The notes below the pieces were generated by a model. That model saw only the letters and a program-made list of their open reading frames with translations. It did not search any database and was not told the origin of the DNA. From assembly GCA_034231615.1 (NCBI GenBank), contig CM067310.1:265501-329500 (forward strand): a DNA stretch of 64,000 nucleotides, in the 5' to 3' direction. The position numbers and the translations under genes were made by a program. Positions 1-12,790 of this stretch are shown one piece after another; position 1 is the stretch's first letter; every line of letters starts with the position of its first letter. This DNA is from Meghimatium bilineatum. Its lineage: Eukaryota > Mollusca > Gastropoda > Stylommatophora > Philomycidae.

Positions 1-1739
1 CATCTTTTTTCGGTTCATCTGTGGCCTCTCTCCTGGCCCCCTTGTCTCTCATGGCCACTGATCCAATCCTACCTACGTTTACTTCTCTACATTTGGGATT
101 TTTATACTGGGATTCGCACTGGTAGGCCCCAGTCGCTGAGTGGGACTTCCGTTGGTAGGTAGTTAATGAGTTTACCTCTCTTTTGGAGAGGCGCGCTACT
201 TTCAACCAGCAGACAGCAAGTACAACACATTACTTGTTATTACCAATTAGGTTATATCAGGACGCACTACCATAAAATATTAGAGGTGACAAAGACCCCC
301 AAGACATTGTATTAATACTCCCGTTTTCCGAATTCCATGTATTTTGCAAGAATTCAGTTCACTTGCAGTGTCCTAGTCATCGAGTTTCCTGAAGAGAACC
401 TAATTCGACCGACAATGTTGACTTATGTCGTATAGCTCGCTCTCCGCGTCAGAACAAGAACTACAAGAGTTATCCAGGAATATTGGAAAAAGCTACCAGC
501 AAGTACGGTTGTGTCAGAATGAGGCGTGGCAGGCCGGTACATTATAGAAATGGTTGGTTGTTAAGTTTAGTCCAGACATAATGTTTGGCAGATTTACACG
601 AACAAGTAATGTGTTGTACAATTATTATCTATCACCCTAACCTCAAACAAGAAGTAAGTAACCTCCACGCGGAGAACGAGCTAGACGACTTAAGTCAACT
701 TTGTCGGCTGAATTTGGACCTTTTGGACAATGTGCTTTGTTCGACGCAGACACGGTCAGCCAGGTGTTAACATAACATATAAACAGATATCATCCACCTG
801 GCTAATGGAATGAGTAAACAAGTTCTAAAGTATAGAGGCGTGACGTTCACTTCTGATAAGAAGTATTCGAGTGATTCTCTTGAATAAAGGAGTGCGGACG
901 GTAGGTGCGCTTATTTTGGCATGAAATGTCAACCGGGGATGTTGTTTTAATTTAGATCACTCGCCTCTTCAAGTAAGACCGACGAGGAAGGTGAGAGAGT
1001 TGAAAACGGATGTGAGTAACCCCATAACGTGAGTTATGATTGGTCCTGAAATAAGGAAAACGCGAGATGACCGAGTAGATTATTCCCGGCAGTCATGGAA
1101 TCTGAGAGTCGGGAGGGAGTTGCTGGTTTTTTTTCCAGAACTGAAGACGGAGGAACTCCAGGATTCTAGATTCGAGTAGCGACTTGGATGTGTTTCGTAG
1201 ACTGAAAAGCTGTTCTGTCTCAAACTACCACGCGAAAAGATACAACCAACCTGCCAACTAAAAAAAAATGGCAGCTTCTGCTCTATGTTTAACACACGCA
1301 AAAACAGCTTACAAACAGAAACATGTATCACATAGTCGCATTGGATCAAAGGACATGTGTCTATGAACTATTGGATAACAACCAACTAATATAACATCAA
1401 ATAAACAAACCTTTCTGGCAGTACACGCAGGTCTGGATAGTCTCTTGCGTTCAATAGTGATGTACAAGAAGATAAAAGCAACAACGATAACCATATATAT
1501 TCTCGGGTCCCAAATAAGTTCATTTGTATAGAGTGACTCCACTGTGGTAACTTGATCACTGTCATCTTGTACGTGTGATGTATTGCTTATGTTATTCTGA
1601 AATAATAGTAGCTGCCGAAGAAATGAACAGATCAGTTTTGATTACAGCAATTAAGGATTATTTATTTGGAAGTAGGTTAATTATAGTTTTAAAAAACCCG
1701 TGTGCCATGATGTTTGTTTCTAATCCAGAATCAAGGCGC
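1..1739. other. No gene or repeat recognised
   Basis: Unique-looking sequence with only short unsupported frames. No splice-flanked conserved block was found on either strand. Confidence 0.5.
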
Positions 1740-2270
1740 GCTAGACATCCATTTATCAAGGTTTAGAGTTTTCTGCTTGCCACGTTTGTTATATTCCATG
1801 TTTCTGAGCCATACAACAGCATCAATTTGTCATTTAAGATAAATATTAGTTTTCTATATGTACGCTATGGCCCTTGTTTGCCTTGTGAAGTAAAGGGTAA
1901 AAGAGTTCTCTGGAGATGACCTTCTTATGTGCTGTTTGTAAGCTTGTTCCTGTGGTTTCTTTGATTTCCGTGATCTGTCTTTACATGGTCTGCCTCTGAC
2001 TTTATAGCCGTGATGTTTATGTGTCATGACCATCTGTGGCATGATGTCTGTTGGTAGTCTGGAATTGTGTGAAAACCACTTGATCTGTTGACTCTTTATG
2101 TGTTCCAATACTGGTATTTCTTTGGTTAGCTGTCTAATTTTATCGTTTATAATTCTATCCCTTAATGACACACAGAGTTTTTTTCTTAGACATGTCATTT
2201 CTGCTGTCATTATTTTTCTTTTGTCTTGTGCTGTCATTGTCCATGTTTGGCTCTGGTAGCACAGTGGTAG
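1740..2270 (-). mobile_element. LINE C-terminal fragment
   Basis: 127-aa minus-strand frame: MTCLRKKLCVSLRDRIINDK, IRQLTKEIPVLEHIKSQQI, KWFSHNSRLP, RGRPCKDR. Same family as 27.6-28.8 kb and 58.84-59.44 kb (shared agagttctctggagatgacc). Confidence 0.8.
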
Positions 2271-2274
2271 GATT

Positions 2275-3520
2275 ATAATTCATGGGATAATAATATGGGA
2301 TAATAATGGGATAATATTAGTTTTCTATTGGATGTCATTTCATTTTCATATATTTACTAATGCAATAGAGCTTCCTCTTGTCTTATGTATTCTTATCAGA
2401 CATCTTTTTCTGTTCCAACATCTTTGTCGATGTGACTGCCCGATACCTGCATGATTCTAACTCATGTAAACCGCCAGTATGCCAACCTGGACCTGGATTT
2501 CTAGTTCAGGGTGCAAAGAACAGAGCAACTTCCTTCTTTCCATGCATGACGTCGAAGGCGAATAAGGAAATATCAGGGCTATTCTGACAAATCATTTCCT
2601 GTCTTACAAAAATACATCGTTGTTGCTGCATATCCCGATGTTTTACTTTTGTTTTCTGCCAAATTGTTCTCATGGATAACGAAGATATATAGGCCAGCGG
2701 ACATTGCGTCTTTGTTCTTACGTGGCAGATTCCTAGGTGGCGTAGAATTCTAGATATACCATCATTGTAGATGAATCAACAAATCTGACAGAAGAATGAT
2801 GAAATAATTGGAGCATAAGTATATACTACACCCCTGAGAGGATGTTGTGATCATCAAATACTGGCACACTAGAATGTGCCTTCCTTCGGGGACTGTACAT
2901 GCACCCATAAACCTCCCTAACACAACCATGCCTTCGAGACAACAAGCATTTACGAGTTTGATTGCCACCTCAGTTACTCAACCTAGGAGGCTCTGTGCAT
3001 CTATGAGACAGACTGTGGACTTTCAAGAGGCACACGTCACAGCTAATGAGATTATTTCATCATCTTGAACCTCTCCTGTAGAGATGATTTACCTTTAATA
3101 AGATGGCAAACAGCTGGTGAAATGTGTATTTACATCGTTGCCTACCTTGTAAGAGGAAACTTTACATGTACGAGTATTCTTTGACAAGAGACTGGTCATA
3201 CTAAGAAAATACAATGTGAAACTCCGACCTCGAGTCAGCTGGCAATAGTTATCTGTGGATCGAGGGAAAAGTATTATGGATATTGTAATATATAACGCCG
3301 TGTTAAAATAATGTTTCTCAGAACAAGTAAGATTATAGAACGATTGTAAATCTCTGTGGCGTACTGGTTACGCCATTGTCCACCTCTTTCTATGTTAGAA
3401 TGTTGTTTAGCAGCCAACCTTCTTCTATATTTAATATTATCAACCCATGTTGACGACTTTTCGCAAAAAATGTCATCTACTTTCTCAAAAGTGGGAATTT
3501 TACACGAAAATGAGAGATTG
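2275..3520. other. No gene recognised
   Basis: Small duplications (ataatgggataataatg near 2.29 kb). Two overlapping frames near 2.85-3.07 kb are of ordinary length for random sequence and match nothing I know. Confidence 0.45.
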
Positions 3521-3522
3521 AC

Positions 3523-4440
3523 TTATCCTCAGGTGAAACCCCCTGCTTACTTTGAGTGACTTTGTATCATGTGAAACCCCTTTCTTTCTATGATTGACTG
3601 TCTCAGATGAAACCCCTTTCTTACTATGATTGACTTTCTTTCATGTGAAACCCCTTGCTTACTTTGATTGACTTTGTATCATGTGAAAACCCTTCCTTTC
3701 TATGATTGACTGTCTCAGATGAAACCCCTTTCTTACTATGATTGACTTTCTTTCATGTGAAACCCCTTCCTTACCATGATTGGCTTTGTCTCAGATGAAA
3801 CCCCTTCCTTACTCTGATTGACTATCTCATGTGAAACCCCTTGCTTACTTTGATTGACTGTCTCAGATGAAACCCCTTCCTTACTCTGATTGACTATCTC
3901 ATGTGAAACCAGTTTCCTTACTATGATTGACTATCTCATGTGAAACCCCCTTCCTTACTATGATTGACATTATTTCATGTGAAACCCCTTGCTTACTTTG
4001 ATTAACTGTCTCAGATGAAACCCCTTTCTTACTATGATTGACTTTCTTTCATGTGAAACCCCTTGCTTACTTTGATTGACTGTCTCAGATGAAACCCCTT
4101 CCTTACTCTGATTGACTTTGTCTCAGGTGAAACCATTCATTATTATGATTGACTTTGTCTCAGGTGAAACCTTACTATGATTGACTTTGTATCAGGTAAA
4201 ACCCCTTCCTTACTATGAATGACTATCTCATGTGAAACCCCTTCCTTACTATGATTGACTGTGTCTCATGTGAAACCCCTTTCTTACTATGATTGACTGC
4301 ATCAGGTGAAACCCTTCCTTATTATGATTGACTTTGTCTCAGGTGAAACCTTACTATGATTGACTTTGTCTCAAGTGAAACCCCTTCCTTACTATGACTG
4401 ACTTTGTCTCAAGTGAAACCCCTTCCTTACTATGATTAAC
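3523..4440. repeat. Minisatellite, about 38 bp unit, about 24 copies
   Basis: Units of the form ttactatgattgactttgtc then tcatgtgaaaccccttcc, 35-40 bp, imperfect, with two alternating subtypes (tcatgtg and tcagatg). Confidence 0.95.
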
Positions 4441-4815
4441 TAATATTACAACTAATATGACTACAATTAATATTACCACAATTAATATTATTACAACTAA
4501 TATTACTACAATTAATATAACCACAATTAATATAACTACAACTAATATTACTACAATTAATATTGTTATGTTCCTCCAGGGTCATAGGCGGCGCATAGGG
4601 CAGAAACCATAGCTTTCCATTTCTGTCTTTGTGTTGCCAGGTCTTTCAATTGTTGCGTGTTGTTTAGGTTCATTGAAATGTCTTCTCTATTAATGGTTCT
4701 TCGTAGAGTTTCTCTAATTAATATTACGACAATTAATATTACTACAACTAATATTACCACAATTAATATTACTGCAACTAATATGACTATAATTAATATT
4801 ATTACTGCTGTTCGT
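4440..4815. repeat. AT-rich array interrupted by a LINE 3' end
   Basis: (attaatattactacaacta)n at 4,440-4,563 and 4,714-4,812 around the inserted LINE piece; its right edge coincides with the 3' end of the zinc-finger LINE at 4.8-5.6 kb. A related AT-rich stretch is at 5.61-5.70 kb on the LINE's other side. Confidence 0.9.
4565..4714 (-). mobile_element. LINE 3' end inserted inside an AT-rich array
   Basis: About 150 bp. The minus-strand frame reads RETLRRTINREDISMN and SALCAAYDPGG, the C-terminus of the same family as 39.44-40.37 kb. Identical attaatatta-type repeats flank both sides, so it is a short 5'-truncated insertion. Confidence 0.8.
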
Positions 4816-5600
4816 CCGTCGAAATCGGCGATGACCATTCAGTTCAACTGGGATAATGATGAAGATGATGATGTCTACAGTGTGCCGACTGTGACTAATG
4901 AGTCCTATGCGTGTTTGGAATTGCCTACCACACTCTGGGCATTTGTAGGAGGAGTATGTGGGCCATTTAGCAGCGCTTGCCTGTCTTCTAACGTGTTTTT
5001 GTTGCACAAAAATCATTTTGTCTTAGGTTCTCTGCAGCTGCTGCCCCACTCTTGATTATGTGATACCAGTTCGATCTGTCTTGTGCAAGATTCTCCCATG
5101 AATTTGTGTCTATTTTGAGGTGAGTCAGTGAGATCGTAAGTGTCTTTAAAACGTTTCTTCTGTACTCCTGCTTTGCGGGAGTCATTCTGGAATTCTCCAT
5201 ATAACAACGTTTTTGGTATACGATAATCTTTCATGCGGGCCATGTGTCTTTCCCAGCGTGTCCGCACCTTCATCAACATTGTATGTATGCTTATAGACTT
5301 AGATTTCATCAGTACTTCACTGTCTGGTATTTTATCCCACCAATGGCAGCTTAGGTGTAAGTGGTTGAGTCTTATAACATGTCTGACATATACTGTCTGT
5401 GCGTCACAGAAATAAAGAATTGATAATATTACTGCTGCCTGGTAAACTATGAGCATGGTGATAGTCGTTATTCCCCTTCTTTCCCATGCGTATTTTTCGC
5501 AGTCTTCCAACTGTGGCACTACTAACTTTCGCTATTCTGTTGTTTACTTCAGTGTCTATATTTACATCTTGTGAGAGAGTGCTGCCAAGGTAGGTGACTG
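4815..5600 (-). mobile_element. LINE with C-terminal C2H2 finger, decayed copy
   Basis: Frames read HWWDKIPDSEVLMKSKSI, RWERHMARMKDYRIPKT and CPECGRQFQTRIGLISHSRH, the same family as at 62 kb. Its 3' end runs straight into an AT-rich (attaatattactacaa)n array. Confidence 0.87.
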
Positions 5601-6219
5601 TTTATTACTACTACTAGTACTATTAACACTAATAGCCGACTATTACAACTAAAATTACAACTAATAGCCTTCTATTACAACTACAATTACAATTACTAGT
5701 AAATTAGTGTTTATGTTATTAGCAAACAACTCATCCACCTCACATACTACCTTTCCGTTTAGAAATCACTCAATGTATTCAGAACTTCAGTAACATACAT
5801 ACCTTATATACCGCCGAGAATGAAAAATAAATTTCATTCACTGGAAAATAGAAAGTTTACAGTGTTTATTTATAGAACATGACGTATACGTCACAATAAT
5901 GTCCTGTTCGTAGTAATGTCACCATCAGCGGTACCATAGCTGATTGCTTTATGGTGATTTTAAACAAATTAAATCTTGGTTTTTATCTTTGGGATGTTGG
6001 GATTATTTTTGATAAAATCTGCCTTAATCTTAGTTTTTTTTGTTTTTTGTTTAAATTTTCATTTCTGAGTCAGAACATGACTTTTAACACTAGGAATTTA
6101 GCTAGAAAACAGGTAAACTCTCCCTACACAACGATTTTAGAAAAAAACAACTTATCAAAATATCTCTTAGAAAAACTATGAATTTTCATAAACATGACCG
6201 CTTTCCTTTAGTTAGTTAT

Positions 6220-6640
6220 TCCTCTAGGGCCAAAGACGGCACATAGGGCGGATGTCATAGATTTCTATGTCTCGCATTTCATTGAAATTTGTTTTAGGTC
6301 TTCATTGTTTCTGATACGGATGGTGAAACGTTCTCTTGTAATAGTTCTACGTAAGGTTTCTCTTGGTCTTTCTCGTTTTCTCTTGCCTTTTGGTGACCAC
6401 ATCAAAGCTTGACAGGGGAGTCTTTCAGTATCCATTCGCAGTGTGTGTCCGATGTAATTTCAGCGATACTTTCTAATTTAGGTGGATACATATTCTTGTT
6501 TTGCTTCTTGTCTGACAACTGTATTTGATTTAAAGTCTGACCAATGGATGTTCATTAGTCTTCTAAGACATTTATTTTCAAAAGTTGTTTAGTCCTTGTT
6601 CTAGGTTTGATGTTGCTTTCCAACTTTCGCATCCATATGT
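6220..6640 (-). mobile_element. LINE 3' end, decayed
   Basis: Reverse-strand C-terminal sequence of the family ending in ...RPMCRLWP (start ttcctctagggccaaagacg), with RRTITRERF- and RPRETLRRTIT-like translation broken by frameshifts. The plus-strand copy at 46.57-46.74 kb and the 39.4 kb copy are relatives. Confidence 0.78.
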
Positions 6641-6644
6641 TGCC

Positions 6645-6915
6645 CGTGTGTTGCCGGTAACCGAAAGGGGAGCAAAGAATAGCAACACTGTTTACCTTCC
6701 ACGCATGTCGTAAAAGGCGACTAAGGAGGTTATGGGATGGAGTTGGCTGTCCCATTCCATATAGGGTCAGTGACCCAAAGCCATGCTGAAGTCGGATGTG
6801 TCAGGCCGAACGGCGCAGATATCGCAGCAATGCTGTAAATCATGACACAACGTATTCCGTTCTTCTGACTACATCCTGCTAATCTGCAGGAGTTTGAGAA
6901 CGAAGAAGAAGAGTA
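6645..6915 (+). mobile_element. SINE-like family A copy
   Basis: Runs from ggggagcaaagaatagcaac to gcaggagtttgagaacgaag and a GAA tail. Family A recurs at about 9.98-10.21, 16.42-16.76, 23.77-24.01, 30.23-30.38, 37.40-37.60, 49.44-49.68, 56.80-56.94 and 58.61-58.81 kb in both orientations. Its 3' end resembles family B. Confidence 0.8.
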
Positions 6916-6999
6916 TCCATATGTTAATGTTGGAATTATATAGGAGTTGAAGATTTTGAGTTTTGTATTGAAGACATAGGCCTATCTCGGGCCCAGACT

Positions 7000-7155
7000 T
7001 TATTTCTTCTTCTTCTTCTTCGTTCATTCCCAAACTCACGCCGGATCTCTTTTGTAGCAGGACTACTAGATTTCTAGCAGGATGTAGTCTAGAGAATGGA
7101 ATGCGTCGTGTCGCCGTTTTATTTGCGCCAATGGCCCGACACACCAATCTTCGGC
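7000..7155 (-). mobile_element. SINE-like family B copy
   Basis: Minus orientation: cttcttcttcttcgttcatt to gcgccaatggcccgacacac. Confidence 0.8.
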
Positions 7156-7179
7156 GGGATACTTTATTTAGATTATATA

Positions 7180-7280
7180 GATAGACAGGACATGACAGAC
7201 ATAACAGACAGGCAGACTAGATGGATGGATGGATGGATTGATTAGATAGACAAGCAGATAGACGGACAGACAGATAATAT
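7180..7280. repeat. GACA/GATA/GGAT microsatellite
   Basis: Imperfect tetranucleotide run including gatggatggatggatgg and gacagacag. Confidence 0.85.
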
Positions 7281-8620
7281 GGCTTTATCTGGGGTTTTTT
7301 CAAGGGCAATCTGGGATTATTTAAAGAACGTCAGTTGTAACATTGACAGGAAACGGCAATGATTGGCTTCAAATTGTAGTAAACATGGATTGCGTCTTGT
7401 TATGCAATATGTAGCAATAAATGGATACTACAATACACTCAAGATAAAATATATAAACACACTACCTCACTAACATTAATATTTTCAACTTCTAACAAAA
7501 ATGCAACAACAAATCAACTAAAGAATTCATCAATAGAATAGTGACCTACAAAGGATTGAAAGCATATTGATTCATTCAATAAGGAAATAAAACACCGGAA
7601 TGTCGATGATTGCACAACAAGCTGCAAGTGTTGAAACGCGGAATATTCTACTTTTAAAATACATCAATGTTATATATTGTTACATCAGTTACTATGTGAT
7701 TCGCATGTATGAATCTAGGCCAGTATATTCGATTTTAATTTGTGAATTGTGTGGGAATTTGCGAATTATATGATATAGATATTATATTGAATTAGAAGGG
7801 AACGTAAGCCTATATGACGATGATGGTGAAACAACACCATTATAGTGCATGTGTCACTCTTGTTCCCAATACCAAGCAGTGAAGTTTACTGTCACCTCCA
7901 GATTAACATATCTATAGTATTCTGTTCGATTGAGAGATTTTCCAGCGCTTTTGAAAATCCCACATTTCCGATTGTCTCAGTGAAGTTTTAGAGAAGCACT
8001 TGCCTTTACGTCAAACAGTAACAAAGAGAAATGAGTCTCACACCCAAAGATTTTGAGAATAGAATTAACAGCGGCGAAGATTGGGGACGTTTGGCTCCTA
8101 AAAACATATGACAAGAAAACAAAATTGGGGGAAGCGTCATATAACGAAGACACGACAGCGTGGATCATTTAAAGATATGGTTGCGGATAACAGGAAAAAT
8201 GCATCTTCCAACTATCTCTGTGCGAATCCAGAAAAAAAAAAATTTCTTCAAAAAACATGTTTTTGAAAATAATATTACCAGAATAATAATAATAACAAAA
8301 GACAAATAACAATAATAATACTTCCTTTGTTTACTATGTTCCTATTATCTAATCGCGGATGCCAAAACCTACTCCTCCTTCCCACTCCTAACTTTCCTAT
8401 AGATATACCCTGGATAACGTGATAAAGTAGGAAAGTCTGATAAAAGAGTTGATGCTCCTGTTTGAATGTCCATTAAATTTGATGATTGTGAGCCCTCAGA
8501 TGGTTGAGAAGACCAATCAGGTATATAAAAATCCTGTTGTAGTGAGGAATGAAGGTGTTAGGACGAGGAAAAGCTGTCTGACTTTTTAAATTTTTTGTCT
8601 CGTTCAAATTAATTAGTGAT
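7281..8620. other. No gene recognised
   Basis: AT-rich, unique-looking; nothing supportable on either strand. Confidence 0.5.
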
Positions 8621-8629
8621 ATAATCGTC

Positions 8630-8775
8630 TTTCATCTGCGTTCGTTCTCAAACTCCTGCATATCAACAGAATGTAGTTCGGAGAACGGAATGTGCCTTAA
8701 ACTCCTGCAGTTCAGCAGAATGTAGTTCGGAGAACGGAATGTATTGTGTCTCAAACTTCTGCAGATCAGTAGAAT
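8630..8775 (-). repeat. Tandemly expanded SINE 3' segment
   Basis: aaactcctgca...agaatgtagttcggagaacggaatgt occurs three times at about 53 bp spacing. This is the family A/B 3' region amplified without the rest of the element. A family D repeat starts directly after it. Confidence 0.7.
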
Positions 8776-8779
8776 GTGT

Positions 8780-9840
8780 GGGTGCAAAGGGTACATCACT
8801 GCCCTCGGCGGACCAGGGTTAGCAGATAACCAAGATCCCAAAAGTACCTCCTCGTGGTGCATCCTGGGAACAGAAATACAGATGCTTGTGCTTATTCTGG
8901 CTTGTGTGGATCGTGTTCGTGAAAGTGTAGACAGAAGATGGAAAGAGAATTGACTGCAAAAGAGTCAAATAACTCCGACACCTCTGCGTCAACACAAGCA
9001 GTGGCACTGTCGACACATAGTGACGCTAGTCAGTTTGGCCCGAATATTTGAGAGGCGGCCAATGAAAACGACAAGAAAAAGTGCATAGCGAGAGACGAAA
9101 AGAGAACATACTGAGTACAGTGAAGGAACAGCACAGCGCCAGAAGGCAGCGCCAATTGCAAATAGAAAAGGAAAACATTTTTTTTTTAAATCGGATCTAA
9201 AAGCTCCGTTAGCTCGAGACAAGCTTCTTGTTACCGCTGCTCCATACGGGCAGAGACTCAGACCCAGTCGTGGGCGCAGGCAAAGAAAGCATCTCCAATG
9301 CCAAGCTTTCCTATGCCGGAATCATGCTCGCGAAGAGAAAGGGTTCCGTACACGATGAGCTCAATCACAAACGGGACAACGAATGCATCCCTGGCCCAAC
9401 TCTACTGTCGAGATTTCCTATACCGGAAACATGTTCGCAGAGAGAAGAGTACAGTATCCGATGGGCATAAATGGGACAAGAACGTTCAGCTCGAGAACAG
9501 CCTTGTCCCCAAACGCGGGGTTCACTATGGTGGTGAATGACACCTCGGCTAAGAAGGCGAAAGATCTCAGGGCCAATTCTTCTGTCAAGTTCTTCCTTAA
9601 CCAGAACTAGGCCTGCGGATGAGAAAAGGTTCAGCACCCGATGGGCACAAAAACAAAATTACACGAGGCAAGTTCACTAACTTGGGAACACCTCGTGCGA
9701 GAAAGACGTGAAAGAAAATAGTATCGGCGAAGAGTCATCACACATCAACGCGCCCGTCGATAGATAGGAAGGCTGTCACATGTTAGGGAAGCCCACTACC
9801 CGAATAAAGGCATGACGAAAACGAATGTACTGGACCCCAG
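8780..9840 (+). mobile_element. Unknown repeat family D, about 1 kb copy
   Basis: Shares long stretches with 11.87-12.79 kb in the same orientation: gttagcagataaccaagatc, ggggcggccaatg-like aggcggccaatg, gcacagcg, gacaagcttcttgttaccg, and the CCCGATGGGCACAA phrase. Partial copies are at 26.08-26.48 kb and, inverted, at the right edge (63.85-64.0 kb). No convincing ORF and no terminal inverted repeat seen. Could be a non-autonomous DNA element or the untranslated part of a retroelement. Confidence 0.6.
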
Positions 9841-9984
9841 AGATCCAGGCCACAAAGTGAGCCAAACGAGGTGCAAATAACACAGTTGAACTGTGGAACT
9901 TGGAGTATAACGTGCTTCACGCTCCCCGACGGAAACCTCAAGATTTATTCGTTGTAGTTATAAGAGAGCGAACGCAGAAGAAGT

Positions 9985-10210
9985 AGAATGTAGTTCGGAG
10001 AACGGAATGCTTTGTGTCATGGTTTATAGCTTAGCTGCGATATCTACTCATCTGGGCCTGAAACTTCATATTCAGTATGGCTTCAGGATCACTTTGACCA
10101 TATATGACATGGGACAGACCTCCCCCCTTCCCAATAACTGTCTCTCCCGAGAAGCTTGGTTAAGTAATAGTGGCACTATTCTTTGCTCCCCTCTCGGAGT
10201 CCGGCAACAG
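9985..10210 (-). mobile_element. SINE-like family A copy
   Basis: Minus orientation: aatgtagttcggagaacgga to ctattctttgctcccctctc. Adjoins the right end of an unknown family D repeat. Confidence 0.78.
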
Positions 10211-10382
10211 TGTTTGTGTGTGCGCGTATTTTTTACAGGCAGATATGATCCAATGATTGCCGTTACGATCACCACACGGTTGTTTAGAATAGACAAGCAT
10301 TGTGATACATGGACATCGAGTTGTAAATTCTAGCCGCTTGCCATCATCGGCGGGGAAGTTAGGTAGATGACAATCTTAGCTT

Positions 10383-10560
10383 GCAGAACAGGACGAATGC
10401 TTATATTAGTGGCAAGCCAGTGTACGCAGAACAGGACGAATGCTTATATAAGTGGCAAGCCAGTGAACGCAGAACAGGACGAATGCTTATATAAGTGGCA
10501 AGCCAGTGAACGCAGAACAGGACGAATGCTTATATAAGTGGCAAGCCAGTGAACGCAGAA
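10383..10560. repeat. Minisatellite, 43 bp unit, four copies
   Basis: gcagaacaggacgaatgctt then atataagtggcaagccagtg; copies start at 10383, 10426, 10469 and 10512. Confidence 0.95.
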
Positions 10561-11480
10561 ATGTGTGATATGCTTAAAATGCTGTGCATTCAAATTATAG
10601 ATGTTGTAAACCAGGTCGTTGTAAATAAATAAACTGGTCATATACATTGGAACTCTGGTGTCTCACTGATATTTGAATACTGATGTCGTAATATATAAAA
10701 CCTCAAGACGCCTGTCACAGTTTCGTCCATGTGCAATTTTGGTGTTCCCGAATTCTAGACAGTTCTTAACAGCGAAGAGGAAGTTGACAATTGGCTAAAA
10801 TGTGTTGACGTAATTTATGGAAAATGTTATGTATGTATATGCCTCATATTTATCAAATTTAAAAAGAAAATGTGTGTCTGCAATTGTTTACAGGTTGATA
10901 TATATTCATTAACTTTGGAGCTGTCACTTTCGCCACGTAATTTCATACACGAAGCTTATGAAGTTCATTGAAATCTGTTTTTTAATAGGTTTACAGTATT
11001 GACTATCTATTTGAAGAGTTTGTACCTAACCTCTGTAAATCGAATAATTGGGACAGGGTACTGTGGTGACGAGCGAAGATGCGTGTGTGACGGAGCACAG
11101 TTTACACAAGTGGTTACCAATCTCTCTTTTAGATATCTCCCCTCTTTTTTTTTTACTTCATCACTCTTCTACGTGGCGTGTCCTTTCCAGAGCGTTGTCC
11201 TAGCTGTCATTCTGTAAGTCTCCCCGGTTCTGTGCAAGCAGCTGACCTGCAGTATCATTTACTAATGTCTTCGATATATTGATCCCATTTGCGTCTTAGG
11301 TGGCAACTTTCTCCCCCCCCCCCACAATTCGTATACATTGTGTCTTTATATGTGCCCAAAATATTGCTTTTGTTGTTTTTGATGATTTAAAAGAGCTAAT
11401 TTTCCTCATTGTTCTGGCTTTGCGGGCGTCTCTCTCTGTCCATGATATTCTTATAGTGCATATGTAGAACATGTTTTGTC
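10561..11480. other. No gene recognised
   Basis: Unique-looking sequence with a C-run near 11.31 kb; no supportable coding block. Confidence 0.5.
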
Positions 11481-11725
11481 ATTTGAAGACAACCAACAAA
11501 CCATCGCTATTGGACTATGGAGTGTTAACATTTGGAGACAACCAACAAACCATCGCTATTGGACTATGGAGTGTTAACATTTGGGGACAACCAACAAACC
11601 ATCACTATTGGACTATGGAGTGTTAACATTTGGAGACAATCAACAAACCATCACTATTGAACTATGGAGTGTTAACATTTGGAGACAATCAACAAACCAT
11701 CACTATTGGACTATGGAGTGTTAAC
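11481..11725. repeat. Minisatellite, 49 bp unit, five copies
   Basis: atttggagacaaccaacaaa then ccatcactattggactatgg; period exactly 49. Confidence 0.95.
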
Positions 11726-11869
11726 ACGATCAAATACAAATAACAGTACACGACATTTCCAATCGTTAGGTCATTATTAAAAAATATACAAAAAACAAAA
11801 CCAAAAAAAAAACCCCAATTAAAACAGTAAAAACAATGTTACTATCACAGAGGCACTAGGGGTGAAAAA

Positions 11870-12790
11870 GGGGTACTGCATTGCTCTTGGTGGACCCAGA
11901 GTTAGCAGATAGCCAAGATCTCAAAAGTACCACCCCTTCCCCTCTGTGGAGTACCCTGGAAACAGAAATATATCTGCTCGTACTGATTCTGGATAAGACA
12001 TTTGGGGATCGTGTCCGTAAATGTGGAGGCAGCAGATGGAAAGCGATCTGACTGCAAAGAGACAGTCAATACATGCAGTAGCACTGTCTACACACATTGA
12101 AGCAAGCCAGCACAACAGAAGCATTGTAGGGGCGGCCAATGCAGATGTTACGAGAAATATTAAGAATTGGTGCGTCTGTCACCATAAGGATAACATAATG
12201 AGTATACTGAGAGGGAAGCACAGCGTTAGAGGGCAGCGTCATGTGCAAAGAGAATGGAAAACGATTAAATGAAATTGGAACTAAGATATTGTTAGCTTAA
12301 GACAAGCTTCTAGTTACCGATGATCTCAGCCCGGGCCCAACTACATGTATATTGTCGAGTTTTTCCTATAGCGGAATCATATTCGGGGAGAGAAAAAGTT
12401 CAGTACCCGATGGGCACAACCGTCCAAGGTGACACGCTCTGTTCAGCTCAAGAACAAAATGCTAGTCACAAAGCTCCTAGTGTATAGACCCAGACTTGGA
12501 CGAGGGGTTCACAATGTTGGTGAACGACACTTCGGCTAAGAGGGCGAGCCGGTCCGTGTCAAACTCTTCCTAAATCGGAACCAGGCTCGCGGATGAGAAA
12601 AGGTTTAGTAACTGTATAGCACGGGTACAATACGTCTAATTACACAAGAGACAAGTTAACTGGCAGCGGAACGGAACACCTCATGCAAGATAGACGCGAT
12701 GGACAAACCGTCTCGACGTCAGTAGGGCCTACACTTTCGCCGCCTGGCGAAAGATATGGAGGCTGTCTCAGGTTAGGGTAGTCCACCCGA
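11870..12790 (+). mobile_element. Unknown repeat family D, second long copy
   Basis: Collinear with the 8.78-9.84 kb copy for about 900 bp, including gttagcagatagccaagatc, ggggcggccaatgcagatgt and gtacccgatgggcacaa. Moderately diverged. Confidence 0.6.

Noticed and set aside
585-3559. Several 60-90 aa frames in the first 3.6 kb as small genes
   Set aside because: Lengths expected by chance, no splice-site support, no recognisable domain, and overlapping alternatives on both strands.
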